64,000 bases of DNA from Circinella umbellata (Eukaryota > Mucoromycota > Mucoromycetes > Mucorales > Lichtheimiaceae). Under the pieces are notes generated by a model. That model ran no database searches. It was not told the origin of the DNA and was given only the letters and a program-made list of their open reading frames with translations. How positions within the stretch are numbered: position 1 is the stretch's first letter; every line of letters begins with the position of its first letter. The position numbers and the translations under genes were made by a program. Of this stretch, positions 1 through 12,892 are shown piece after piece. The stretch covers positions 806,001 through 870,000 of the forward strand of contig JAIWNF010000011.1 of NCBI GenBank assembly GCA_025093555.1. The letters run 5' to 3'.

Positions 1-2056
1 CTGAAACACCTTTATTTTATTATGGAATTATTTTTATGTGCGGTCTTCTTTTTCTCAAGAATATTTGGGTTGAAATTTTTGATCCATTCATACTTTAATC
101 CTGTTCTTAACTACCACTATTCAAGCTTAAACAGAAATATTAGTTTATCACTACGTATCATGTTGCTATTAACGACGACAATATATGATTCAATTTTCTT
201 TTTGTTTTCATGTTATAGAACAACAACTAAAATTCAATTGTAATTCATTTATCTATAACGTCAATGAAGAAAGACGAATAGGGACATTATTAAAGTCGGT
301 TCAATACTGAACTATTCACAATTATCGTTAATAATTAGAGAATTGCTACGTACACCCCACTCTATTTATAACTTTGAATTTGTTACACTGTACTACTAAC
401 AAAAGTACACGTAAATATAGTGATGACTCTGTTCCTCAGTTTACGTAGAAAACAGATATATATTTATCACAAAAAAAGCAAATATAGATACAATTAAAGA
501 CACTATGTTTATATAAATGCTGAACAAAAAGACAAAACTTCGCTATATAGGTTTTAAGTGTTGGGCCATAAAGCCAAAATATAACCATAATTCTATATTA
601 TATCTATGAATATTGATAAATGTGTACCTGAGCGTTACAAGTAACCCAACAATAGGTACGTACCAGCTTGACTGAAGAGGGATTGTAGTATTCAATTATG
701 AAAAGGTTTGTCGAGAATTGCAAAAACCCCATTAAATCGTGATGCCTTATCATTGAACGAAGACAACTGGATGACTTAATTTTTTCATATTTTATATCTA
801 AATCTAAAAACAAATTAAATTTATACAGCAGTAACTAATAATGTTGAAGTAATAGTATGAGCAAACATGTGCTAGGTATGTTGACTTTTGTCCTGTTAAT
901 AGTGGGAAAACATTTATATTGAGACATGCGTGGGGTCTACTTAAAAGATAAAAGAGAAGTGGGAACCCCAGCCCCCCGAGGAGAGAATAATCAAGTGGAA
1001 GAAGTTCAGTATGTACGTACGTATATTATTGCCATATCTGTGCTATTGTACTATACATTTTCATAGTTCTTGTTGTGAGCCATATATTATAACGTTATAA
1101 TAATAATAATAATAATAATATGTAGTACGTAAGAGATATACGTAGAGCATTACAAATATAAAGCAGATTACTTTTTTATTCAACATGATGTAACATATTT
1201 ATCTTCACTAGTAGAAAGAAAATGTCATATACAGTATGTATGCCAACTCAATAATGTTTTTTTATATATTTTCATTAGCTTCCGCCAAATCGGAAACTGT
1301 CAACATTGGCTTTATATAAACATTTTACAATGACTTTATTACATACATACGTCATAGGAGCTGGAGTCTTAAAAGGTGACAATTATAAAATACATATCAA
1401 AGAAATTGTGTATCAACTGAGCGAAGTTGTTGTACGATAGAAAACGAATCGGATGAATAATATATATTTTTTTTATTCTGGCTACATGTATAAACAAAGC
1501 AGACTGTAAATACTAGCTTGGTTCTGTTATCTTGAACGAGAAGTGATAGATAACAGAAAACTATTTATTGAAAAAAAAGCATAACTGTACTGAATTTTTA
1601 AATATGTACATAGAGCTCTAGATAGTATAATTGTACGTACTAATGTATATAATGAACGACTTATATGTTGTTATAAATACATTTTGTATGTATATATAGT
1701 AGTAGATGAGCTAATCTTTAGTACTATTTTATACACTGGAGAACCCCATGTCGTGTAGTGTAATATATAAAAAGATAATAAGAGATATATATATTCTCTT
1801 TTTCGTATTCGTAGGTGTAACTAGTGTCAAGATAATTTTGAGAGAAAAAAGAAAGGATAACATTGGAAATTCACTGACGGCAAAAATCCATTACTATAGC
1901 AAATCTATAGCGGGACCCTAGATTTGCCTGCAACGTAATTCTCCCTGTGCTTAGTCCTTTTCACTCAGACTAGAATATTAGGGGAAGAACGCGTGTCTGC
2001 TTTAACTTCTTGTACCTTTTAACTTTTTCTCATTTATTATCTTTTTTTTTTCGACA
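1..2056. other. Gene-free AT-rich region upstream of PRE2
   Basis: I see no supportable gene here. The open frames are short and lack domain signatures or codon structure. The stretch is AT-rich with a TAA/ATA microsatellite near 1098-1121 and alternating TACG runs near 1014-1024. The last 200 bases presumably hold the PRE2 promoter; they contain the short inverted repeat annotated separately. Confidence 0.6.
1899..1927. repeat. Perfect 9-bp inverted repeat in PRE2 upstream region
   Basis: GCAAATCTA and its exact reverse complement TAGATTTGC are separated by 11 bases, about 130 bases upstream of the PRE2 start codon. It could be a protein-binding palindrome or a hairpin in the 5' leader. No proteasome control element (GGTGGCAAA) of the budding-yeast type is visible as an exact match. 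The function is unknown and a chance match is possible. Confidence 0.35.
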
Positions 2057-3363
2057 ATGAACAAGTTTGTCGAAAAATACAGTACATCGGCTTTCCAAAT
2101 GCCCTTGGATAATGGCATTTTGGACATGCATGGAAAATATGATGCGGCTCAAGACCTCGCTTATCCTACATTTGATATTCCTGATGTTCACAACGTAAGT
2201 TATTTTTTCGTGTCGTTTTTATTTTTCAGTTAAATCGTGAACATTTATAATTAATATTATATATTAGCCTGTTGATTTCCTCCGAAATGTCACCGATGAA
2301 GAATCACCAGAATATAAGATTAAAATCCAACACGGTACCACCACACTTGCTTTTGAATTTAAGGGTGGTGTTGTAGTTGCTGTCGATTCGCGTGCTACTA
2401 TGGGCAACTACATTGGTAAATTCAATATTATTATCTCTTATATTCTTTTTGAACATTAAATATTTGAATGTATGTGTGTATTAACCAAAAAAAAATAATA
2501 TAATTGTAACAAATAATCAATAGCATCACAAACTGTCAAAAAGGTCATCGAAATCAACCCATATCTTCTTGGTACTTTGGCCGGTGGTGCTGCCGATTGT
2601 CAATACTGGGAACGTGAATTGGGACGTCGTTGCCGTCTTTATGAATTAAGAAACAAAGAAAGAATCTCTGTTGCTGCCGCAAGCAAGTTATTAGCAAATA
2701 TGGTCTATTCATATAAGGGCATGGGCTTGTCCATGGTATGAATTTTATTTCAGTTCTATTTAGATTCATATTTTTTTATTTGATTTTATTATTAACGATG
2801 TTCAAATATATAATAGGGTACTATGGTTACAGGCTGGGATAAAACTGTAAGGATCATATTTATTATTTAATGGGGATAAAGAAAGGGTTGATTCAAAAAA
2901 GAATCAAAGAATAAATGACTTGATGGACTAATAAATATTATTGATATTTTTAGGGTCCCAACTTATTCTATGTTGATTCAGATGGTCAAAGATTAAAGGG
3001 TGATATCTTTTCAGTCGGTTCAGGTTCAACATTTGCATATGGTGTCTTAGATAGTGGGTATGATTATGATTTGTCTGTTAAGGATGCATTGGAACTTGGT
3101 AAGCGTTCTATTTTCCATGCTACACATCGTGATGCTATGTCTGGTGGTTCTATCAACTGTAAGTTCCCCCCTTTTTTTTTTCCATAAATATGATGTTATG
3201 ATTTTCATAAAGCTATTTTTTTTTTCTTATTGCTCACAATGATATTTACTATCATTTTTTAGTATACCATGTCACTGAAGAAGGATGGACATACCATGGT
3301 AACCATGATGTTGGACCCTTATTTTACGAATACCAAGATGAAATGGCAAAATCACGGCAATAA
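2057..3363 (+). CDS. PRE2: 20S proteasome subunit beta type-5 (chymotrypsin-like)
   Basis: This is the catalytic beta5 subunit of the 20S proteasome core, cleaving after hydrophobic residues. Exons are 2057-2194, 2268-2415, 2524-2735, 2817-2846 (a 30-base exon), 2954-3158 and 3263-3363, giving 277 residues, normal for the family. The propeptide is about 70 residues. It ends at the HG|TTTLAF processing site, which leaves Thr1 as the N-terminal nucleophile. The downstream motifs AVDSRATMG (Asp17 region), a conserved Lys-Lys in [20 protein letters not shown] and [17 protein letters not shown] are typical of beta5. The start is the first ATG in frame, preceded by a T-rich stretch. The gene stands alone and the next gene runs in the same direction. 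Identification is very secure. Confidence 0.97.
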
Positions 3364-5098
3364 AAAGCTTTCTTTCTGTAATGTGTCAAAATGAAAATAA
3401 CAATGATACATACTATTGCTCTTTCTTTCTCTCTCTCTCTCTATCTACTATTTCTTTTTTTGATAAATTATATGTAAAAAAAACAGGACAAGCAAAAGAT
3501 ATTTGAAAAGTCTGGGATGATGGCTGTTTGGTTTTACTATATATTGGGTTGAAAACAAAGGAAAATGATGTACCCAGTTTCTCTGGATGGGATTCCTAGA
3601 AACTTTTGTTTAATGAATAGTGGGATTGATTAGTTAAGAAACGGTATAAGTTGGATAGTATAATTTTTATGTTGCATAAGGAAAGAACGCAATTACGGAT
3701 ACCAGTTGCCATGGGCATTGATGATCTGACTGCAGAGAAAAAAGTACTTAATCCATTTTCACGAAACACGTCCATTTCAAGATACTGGAGGTTGAAGCAG
3801 TAATTTTTTTTATATCCCGAGTATTAATAGTGTTCTTTAATAAAGTTGGCATGTACAGTGACCTTAATTATGAGAAATGCTATGATGATCAAACTGTCCC
3901 TATTACTGTATTCTTTCCCGGTCACATAGGATGATATTATGTGCAACTAGTTGAAGTTTATGAAAGAATTTGATATGCCCAAAACAATTACTAATTATGA
4001 TAGACAGGTACAGTATATAAAGAAAAGTATCGTTTATAAATGAATGGCTATTGAGGTGATTGTTTTCTTTTTCTTTTTTAACCAATCATGGCTGATTAAC
4101 ATCTAAATTAAAGTATAAATAAAATAATCTTGTTAACACAAGAATGCGCTATAATTCTAGAAACATTTGTAACCCCAGGTGAAAAAATACATACGTAATG
4201 TATATGTTCAATCTCAAAAATAACCAAGAAATCAACAAAATACTAAAAAGCTACTGTCAACAAAACTGAACAGAGTGGTGACTAGTTGTGTTTAAGCGCT
4301 CTAGAGTGAAATTTATGCAGATTATTATTATCCAACAGATTTGTAAAACACAGTCTATATTTTTATTATATAATAATTATATTATCCCTAAATATAATAT
4401 CTTAGCACCTAAAGCGGATCATGAACATTTTACTTTAGATTATATATGGTTACAATATTACGTATCAGAGTTTTAATTACAACAACTTGGTCGTAATGAG
4501 CATTTATCAATTTGTTCTAATTTGTCTCAGAAGGTATAAAATTTACCTATAGAATGAGAAAACATAGAATATATTATTACTAACTAACTTGATCAAGGGA
4601 TTAACATCGATTATCCTAAAATAGATCCTCGAGTTTTTTTTTTTTTTTTGGGGGGGGAGGTATCATGTAGCGAAAGAGTGAAACAAAAAAAAACTCTTTC
4701 TTTTTCGTACTTGTCTCCTTCATCTAGTTTTTATCATTTGGTTGCACCTATTATGCAATGGGGTTTAAGAAAAAAGCTACTATGTCTTTTATGCTTGATG
4801 AAGCATGAACGATAATAAGTATATATATAGGGTTGCCAAGCCAAAGTATCGTGAGAACTTTGGCGGAACTTTGGTAACCAAGGTGTAAATTCAGTGATAT
4901 TGGGTGACGGGAAAAAAATAAACAGAATTCTTTATTGTTCCTGGAAACTATTCCCCGCTATTGAAAACATGTTAAGGAAAAAAAAACCTCCCAATTAAGT
5001 GTGTGTGTGTGTGTGTGTGTGTGTCTCAAGTTTTCTTTTTTTTTTTTTCCCTCCCTTTTTTTTTCTTTGTCTAACTTTGATGTCAACCCGGTGTTGCT
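3364..5098. other. Intergenic region, no gene seen
   Basis: It holds the PRE2 3' end and the upstream region of the WD40 gene. It is AT-rich, with a CT-rich stretch near 3420-3450 and pyrimidine tracts just before the next gene. A roughly 40-codon open stretch near 3684-3802 has slightly higher complexity but no recognisable domain. I see nothing else I can support. Confidence 0.5.
4999..5024. repeat. (GT)13 microsatellite
   Basis: There are thirteen uninterrupted GT units, followed by CT and then T/C-rich tracts, about 75 bases upstream of the WD40 gene start. It is probably a length-variable simple repeat. Confidence 0.9.
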
Positions 5099-8000
5099 AT
5101 GGATAGTTATATGCATGCAGTAAGTTTTATCTAGTTTTCAAGTCAATCACTACGCGATCCCATAAATAGTATTAGTAATGGGTTGGTATTATTGTTATTA
5201 TTAGACCGCTTCACCACACGTTACTCGTTCAATCAGTACCTCCTCTACTCTTTCTTCTTCGACACCACCTAAATTACTCCAACCTTATCCACCAAGTAAT
5301 AAAGATTTTGAATGCAAAGAGCTTCACACAGCAGACGGCACTTATCCATTGCGCCATGAATTCTTTTTATCTACTTGTCAGCCTCAGTTTTCTCAAGGAA
5401 CAACATGTGTTTTAGTCAATGCAAAACAACAGCAAGGTTTAACTGTACAGAAAGTAGGGACAGCTGCATCGTCATCTACAACATCATCCATGTCGGAACA
5501 ATTATTAGGAATGACACCTGTAACTGAACAACCAGGAGCTGATTCTTCAGACGATGATACTTTTGATAGTAATGGTGGTGGCATTTATTTCGAAGCTAAA
5601 AAATCGGCTGCTTTACCTATTCCTAACTCAAATAACCGTAATAAGCAACAAACTGTGGCATCTTCAAGTTCATCCAGTGTTGAACGTGGAATATTACCTG
5701 TTTCTACAACAATAACATCTTCTAATAGCACGAATGCCATCAATACTACAACCGGGAACGGATCAATAACACCAAGGACAAATGGATTAGTAAGTGGGGG
5801 TATAACTCCAATTACATCTACTCCTCAAATACCTCAACAACAAGACGTCACATCGCACCAACAACAATACCAGCAGCCACCACAAACTACTGTGACTGCA
5901 CCAGAAGCAAGTACAAGTACATCAATCGGAGGAAGTAGTAGTGTAGGATCGTTATCATCATTATTTAGCCGCAATAGTCTTCGTCATCATCATCATTATC
6001 ATTATCATCCAAAAAAACCAAAAAATAGCCTTATCAAAACAAATTCCAGCTTTGTGTTACGAATGACTGTTCACGAACAAATATCAAAAATATTAGCATC
6101 TCGTAATATAGGTGATAGTTATTTATTTTATAATGTTGGAATGAGCTTTATTTGGATGGAAGGTAATCAAAAGGTCAAGGTAAATATAAATAGATGACTT
6201 TTTTTTATTGTTCGGGGAAGAGATTATATAATAACATGAAAATTAAAGAATTGAACAAAATCATTTATTATTAGGAATGTTTATCAAAAATTACATTTAC
6301 CAAAGCATATCCTACCTGTCATGATGTAAATAAAACAACTAATACTGGTGAACATATGGATGTAATTATTGGATTTTCAACAGGTGACTGCATGTGGTAC
6401 GATCCAATCAGCAGTAAATATGCACGTTTAAACAAAGGAGTGAGTTTACTATTTGTATTTTGTATTCGGGTGGTATTTATATTAAATGTAACCTATACTA
6501 AATTTCAAATGTAGGGAATTGTAAATACATCAGCAGCAACGTGTGTTAAATGGGTTCCTGGATCGGAAGAATTATTCTTAATATCATTCGGTGATGGATC
6601 TATTTTATTGATGGATAAGGAACGTGATGATCAAGCATTCACACCAGCGTCACCCGCCTCATGGGCTGAGCAACAGTACGTGTTACATGTATACTCTTTA
6701 TTATTATTATTTTTCTGGCTTCCAAACTTTATTTTATTTTAGGCTAATAGTAATTTCTCTTTCATAGATTTCAAGCGACCAAGCCACGGAAAAGTGCTAA
6801 ATATAATCCAGTATCTCATTGGAAAGTAGCTGATAAAAGTATAACAGGTAAAAATAATTTATCTTCTTTCTTTCTTTTGTTGATAGTTGATTTAAGTGAA
6901 AAAAGAGAGAGAAAAGAGAAACGGAAAGGTTTAGCAAACACAACTATCTTATTATTATTATTATAATTATTAACACTATTGTTACTGTTACTATGATAGC
7001 GTTTGAGTTTTCGCCTGATGGATCCAATGTGGCAATAGTTTGTTCTGATGGAACATTACGTATTGTAGATTACACAACTGAGCGGTAAGTTTTTTTTTTA
7101 ATTTTGTTTCAACAACAAATATTTTCCCCAAATTTTCCTACCATAGTCCGTGTAACCATTTACTCACTGGTTCAGGTGACACAAAGATTATGCGACGTTT
7201 ATGCAGGTTATTTTGGTAAATTGAACTGTATCTCTTGGAGTCCCGATGGTCGTTATATATTGGTAAGATATACAAAATAATAATAATAAATTGTAGAATT
7301 AAGTATTTTCATACATATAATTGACAAATTCATTGATAGACTGGGGGTCAAGATGATTTAGTGACTATTTGGTCATTACATGAACAGAAAATTGTTGCAA
7401 GATGTCAAGGACATAAATCATGGGTATGTAGTCGAATGAATAGCCAAATAAATTAGGAAAATGTTAAACCAACATATACGAACGTTATTAATTTATAGGT
7501 TACAGCCGTGGCATTTGATCCTTGGCGATGTGATGAAAAAGTATATCGATTCGGTAGTGTGGGCGAAGACTGTCGTATGATTTTATGGGACTTTTCATTT
7601 AGCGCGTTACATCGACCTAAACATGTAGGATTGAATTTCAGAACTTCCTTTTTTTGTTGTTTGGCATGATCATATAATAACCAATTATTTCATTTATATT
7701 AGAAATTCCGTCATTCAACATCTACACCACACAGTCCAATCAAAGACATGCCTAAATCGCCAAAGTCACCTACATTTTTACCATCCGCAACGAATCACCA
7801 TCCATTCCATCATCACCAGCAACAACAACAGCATAATTCACAGCATAACCCGAACAATAATGTATCACCGTCAGCTACGATAAGTCGAAGTAAATCTAAA
7901 TTAAGTCGATTTAGACGAAGAACGTCACGTTCAGCCAATATATTCAGCGATCATGATGATGAAGATGACGATACCATGTACTCTACTACTGCCACTGCAC

Positions 8001-8200
8001 ATGATCATCAGCATCATCAAGCACTGCATTTACGAATGGCTACTGTTCATCCTATTTTAAACAAAGATCAAGTACCTTATTTACAACCTGTCATGTCACA
8101 AACGGTTCACGCTGATCCTTGTTCATTTATATCATTCCATAAAGACTGTATTGTCACTGCAGATAGACGAGGAAAGGTTAGAACTTGGGGCAGGCCCTAA
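5099..8200 (+). CDS. WD40 protein of the CreC / WDR20 family
   Basis: This is probably the WD40 partner of a USP12/46-type deubiquitinase. In Aspergillus the equivalent CreB-CreC pair acts in carbon catabolite repression. Exons: 5099-5119, 5205-6179, 6275-6439, 6515-6675, 6768-6847, 7000-7084, 7187-7262, 7340-7423, 7499-7624 and 7703-8200, giving 756 residues. The N-terminal ~330 residues are Ser/Thr/Gln-rich with a His tract. WD repeats then follow, with signature runs [71 protein letters not shown] and [12 protein letters not shown] disordered insert near residues 600-690 (His/Gln-rich, then an [12 protein letters not shown] basic stretch and an acidic Asp/Glu run) lies before a last blade ending [14 protein letters not shown]. 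The acceptor at 7186 was chosen because it restores the blade; an earlier AG at 7146 would break the frame. Confidence 0.88.
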
Positions 8201-8708
8201 GAAGAGAAATAATATTTATATCTATCCATCCATCTATCGACACCCTGAAATTCATTTCGCTCATATTTGTATTTAATTATTTTAATTAAAGAGAAAAAAA
8301 AATAAGGAAGACATATACATATAGATATAAAGCAAATGAATACTTTTTTATTATTACCAAATAACAGTGAAGAACAAAGAATATATAGTAAGCGTACATA
8401 TATTAAAATTATTGTGTTTTTTTTAATAAAAAAGAAAATATAGAATGGGATATGTGAGTTATGTACAAATTTGGGCAAGGGGGTTCAATTGATATCAACA
8501 AATGACTAACAAATAGAAGTAGTAGTGATGCTTAAAAAGGTTTACGTAAATGAATAAACATTGAGAGAAGGATATGTGAAATGCAAGAAAGAAGTTGAAT
8601 AAGGCTGTAATATGTATGCGATGCGTGTATGTATGTATGTATGTGTTTGTGTGTAAAAGAGAGAGAGAAATAATAAGGTGATTAGTTTGTATTGTTCAGG
8701 AAAAATAG
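8201..8708. other. Convergent intergenic spacer
   Basis: This spacer separates the ends of the WD40 gene (+) and the PHD-finger gene (-). It is AT-rich with a short (TATG)n run near 8627-8644. No gene is seen; it presumably holds both 3' untranslated regions and polyadenylation signals. Confidence 0.6.
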
Positions 8709-11394
8709 TTAAATATGGGCTACACGTCTTTCATATAAAAAATTACTGACATTGCTACTTGCACTTGCTTCTCGACTACGTGTTACTCGACCTTCTCCTT
8801 CACTGCCTGAACCACCATCATTATCTCGGTGATGATGAAGGTACCTTAAAGATCGCATTCCTCTGACAGCATCATGTGTTGCTCCAAACCTTCGTTGAAA
8901 TCGAATCAATTCACGAGTTAAAGTATCCATAATTTCCATTGATGATTGATTACTTTTTGCTTTTTCTATTGCTTCTTGTGCTGCTCCCTTTTCAATAGTA
9001 TCCTCATTCATTTGTTGTCGTTCATCTGGATCTAAAGGAATTGTACTTGCACTACTTAATGATGAAGATGGTCCATCATCATCACTGGATTTATCTGGAA
9101 TAGTGATCGCTGACGGTTTCAATTGTCTTCTTTTCTTGTCATTATCAATTGATTGTGAAATTTGTTGATGTTCCATCTGAATAAATGTATTCATATCTAC
9201 TGCAATGGTATTATTATTTTTATTCGCATTCAAAGGTTCCTTCGTAGCCATTTCTACTTGTACTGAACTGATATATTCCAAGATTTGTTTTGCGCGCCGG
9301 TTCATTTCTGAAATGGTCATCCTTGAGGATGGGATACGTACTTTGGCAGGTGGAGATGCTTCTCTTGCTGCTGGCGATAACTTTTCAAAAATGGCAGTGG
9401 ATATATCGACATGATTCAATGAACCATTGTTACTATTATTGGAGCTATAACCATTATTATTGTTGTTATTGGGACCACTTGCACCTGGGCTAGTATCGGA
9501 AGGTTGTGGGGTGGATGTACGAGATCGTGGTCGATTTGATTGTGCACGTCGTACTCCTGTTGAATTGGTTCGACGTGGTCCTCCACCACGTGGACGTTTT
9601 TCTGTCTTTGCTACTCGACCATTGGCTACGCCACCTGAATCATTATTGTTCTCTGCTGACGCTGCCGTTGCTTTGCGACCACTAGACCCTCTTTTTGGTT
9701 TGGCTGGCCTTGTCGCTGTAGCAGCTGTTATTGTGGTAGTGAGTTCTATGGGAGAGCTTGTCATAACAATATCTGCTTCTGATTCTGATTTTTCCATGTC
9801 TACAACATTTAATTAAAAATAAAGTTACGAAAAAAAAAGATAAGTTTTCTTATTCATTTCATCCAAAATAACCCCTTCACTTCCATTTTAGCTTAATTTA
9901 TACCTTGTTCTTTTGGATCGACATCCATATCATCACTTTCTGGTATTATAACATGTGAAGGTTTCTTATTGTTTTGTTTCTGTTGTTGTTTTGTTGGCGA
10001 TGGTAATTTCTGTCCTTCTTCGCCTTTTACTTCCTTTTTAACTGATTTTGATAAAGGTCGTGGCTGTTCTTCTTCACTCATATTTTCCTCTTCTTCTTTG
10101 TCACTTGTTTGTTGAACGGGTGAACTTGGAGCCGAGGATTCATTTACCGAAGGGAGATTTGTTTCTAAAGCATTTCTTGCGGCTAACACATCTTCCAAAG
10201 ACATGGATGCTTCACGACTATTGAATGTCATCCTTTTTTTTGGAGCTTTCTTTTCAACGGCAGGTCCCGTTGTACTGGGTCTTCCGACTGAACTATAAGA
10301 TCGTTTCGTTCTATAATTACATAAGTTAACATACTATAACTATGGACCTTCTTTTTCACTTTCACTTTTTCTTTTATTTCTGCTTGCGTTTTTTTTTCAC
10401 CCTCTTCTTTTTATTTTATTTACCTTCCATGAGCCAATTTGATCACGGCGTGATTATGTGGCTTACATTCTTCACAGTAATATTGATCGGGTATATCTTC
10501 TTCTTCAAGTCCTACACATTCACAGTGTTGCCATACTTCACATTGATCACATTGTACCATAAGTCCCACATTATCTATAAATCCAAAAAGTTTAATAATC
10601 AGCAAAGATTATTATTTTTACCCGTGTGTGAATGGAAAAAAAAAAAGTGGGGGAGAATATTTTTTTTTCCCTTTTTCTTCAACTCCCCAACTTGTCGCCT
10701 CTCCATTTCGACTCCCTTTTTTTTTTCCTTTCCCTTCAGCCTTTTTTTTTTTCTCTCATAAACTAATTGCCCCATCCTTTTATAAAAAAAATAATCCCAC
10801 CCATTTACTTCATTTATATAATTCTTTCCTTCCTCCTCTACTTTTCAATTATTAATGCAGAAAAAAAAAACTTACGAATTTCACCACAGACACAACGAGT
10901 TACCGAACCAGAATCCGTACTTTCTTCTTCGGAAGCCGATTGTTGAGGAGCCACAGCAATAGCTTGTTGTTGTTTCTGTTGTTGTTTCTGTTGTTGCTTT
11001 CGTCTACCAGCATATCCATTACGACGTCGTTGAGCAGCTATTAAAAATTAAAAAAGGATTATCGGTGAGATTAGTGCTTGCTATACTAATAGAAAGTTGA
11101 ATTTGAGTCACTTTTTGTGTGAGAAAGAAAAAAAAACAGTTGGAGCGTGTATGGAAAAGGGAAACTAACGATCAATACGTTCTTCAAGTTTTTAAAAATC
11201 GAATAAAGAGTAAAGTTGATTATCATTTTGCTTCCTTCTCCTTCCCCACCCAACCCCTTCTACTTCTTTTATTTTCTTTCCTTCCTGTTCAATGAATCCT
11301 TTTCTTTTCAGCAAAACAAAGAGTTCAATGTAAGGTTTTTCTCTCTTTTACTATTGTGTAATGCAAAAATAAAATAAAATGGAAACTTACTCAT
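8709..11394 (-). CDS. PHD-finger chromatin protein, Cti6-like
   Basis: This is likely a subunit of an Rpd3L-type histone deacetylase complex that reads histone tails in the nucleus. Exons on the minus strand: 11394-11391 (only ATG plus one base), 11037-10876, 10574-10424, 10310-9904 and 9799-8709, giving 604 residues. The N-terminus is basic and Gln-rich. A canonical C4HC3 PHD finger spans about residues 50-105 (CVCGEIHNVGLMVQCDQC, then EVWQHCECVG and YYCEEC) and is split by an intron after the first Cys pair. The rest is disordered: acidic, Lys-rich and Asn-rich. It has a conserved-looking helical block SRMTISEMNRRAKQILEYIS and an Arg-rich C-terminus ending ERRVAHI. The PHD finger plus this C-terminal helix is what I recall of fungal Cti6. 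The family assignment is moderate; the PHD finger is certain. Confidence 0.8.
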
Positions 11395-12892
11395 TATGTT
11401 CGTTTTAATCTTGTTTAACCGGGTTTTTTTAAGGAGAATCTGTTACAAATTCCGGTAGTTTTCTTGTTCTTTTAAATAATAAACAATGAGTGAAATTAGA
11501 GTAATATTAAATAATGAAGCGATAAAATAAAATAAAAAGTAGGACAAAAAAAAAAGAAGAAAGAAAAATTATCGTTGATAAAAAAGAATAAAAAAAAATA
11601 TATACACAGCCGACTAAAAAAAAAAAAAAAAAAAAAGTGCAGAGAACACAGTTCCGGAGCGAGAAAAAAAAAAGCAATATGTAATCTGGTATATAGCTAA
11701 AATTGTTTATGAATAAATGACGTCAAACTTATTTATTACCATTCAGATAAATAAAAACTATTCATCTTTTCTAGTTACTCATCGAAATACTTGAAATAAT
11801 GACAAAGACATAGGAATTTATGGAAATCGAGATGGAACTTGCATTTAAAGACTATAACTAAAAAGAAAACCATCTCATACAAAAACAAAGGTGTTGAAGT
11901 GTTACCGACTCAGCATCGCCCCATCATAACCAAGTTACAAACAACATGACAGAAATGACACCAAGTTGTGTGAACGAACGTGTGCTTTCAATAAAAATAT
12001 AATTACATTAGAATCTATATTCAAATTGTAATCCAATTTTCAGAATGAAGTTAATCAAGTACAAGCCTTGACACATGTTTTTTTTTTGCACCGAAACACT
12101 AATCTAATCACAAATGCTATTAAAAAAAAGTAATCATAACATCTTCAATAAATCCCTTGAACTTTTGAACAGTAATATTCAAAAAAAAATCCTTTCATTA
12201 CGATAATTAATGAGAAAATAGGTATTAATATGCTCCATGTACTTTCCCACTCGCTGATGATTATTGTTGTTAGAGATGAAATATTGTTGCATGATATATA
12301 ATTCTTTACGAAATGAAAAAGTAAATTATATTTTGTTTTGTTATGAATAATTTTATAAAAAGAAATTGAATAAAGAGATATATACAGTCTTTTTATTTAT
12401 TGATAGACAGACATTTATATGATAATACGTATATGGTGAATATTTTTATTACCACGTATCATGAATTAATCCGGTAAAATAATAGAATGAAAAGACAACA
12501 CCCATAAGAATGATAAATCAAATTTACCTGTCTTTACGTACTCTTTCATTTGTATTCCATTTAAGATAATTGATATTCTAGATTATACGTCATTTTTTGA
12601 TGTTTTGGTCGTTTTTCCATTTCATAACACCTTCTTCTCCATCTTTATAATTGAGTACTTCTATATATAAGAGAATATGTGAAATTAAAATTGTCGTCTT
12701 TATTAAAACAGTTAGATGTCTACTAATAACTTAAGTATTAGTATGTTTGGATTTCAAAAGTCACAATAAGAATAAGAAGCCAGGAACCAGTGAAGGTTTA
12801 CATTCGGGAGTATTTTTCTTTTCTCTTCCTCCTTCTTTTTTTTCGGATCATTTTTTTTAAGTTTATGTAAATAAGTAAATAATAATAACTCA
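11395..12892. other. Divergent intergenic region between PHD gene and CCH1
   Basis: About 1.5 kb shared by two divergent genes, so it must contain both promoters. It has long A-runs (for example near 11617-11636) and T-runs, and no coding signal. I cannot point to a specific promoter element. Confidence 0.5.

Noticed and set aside
9205..9816. Plus-strand frames across the PHD gene
   Set aside because: Antisense to the large last exon of the PHD-finger gene; no splice logic or domain.
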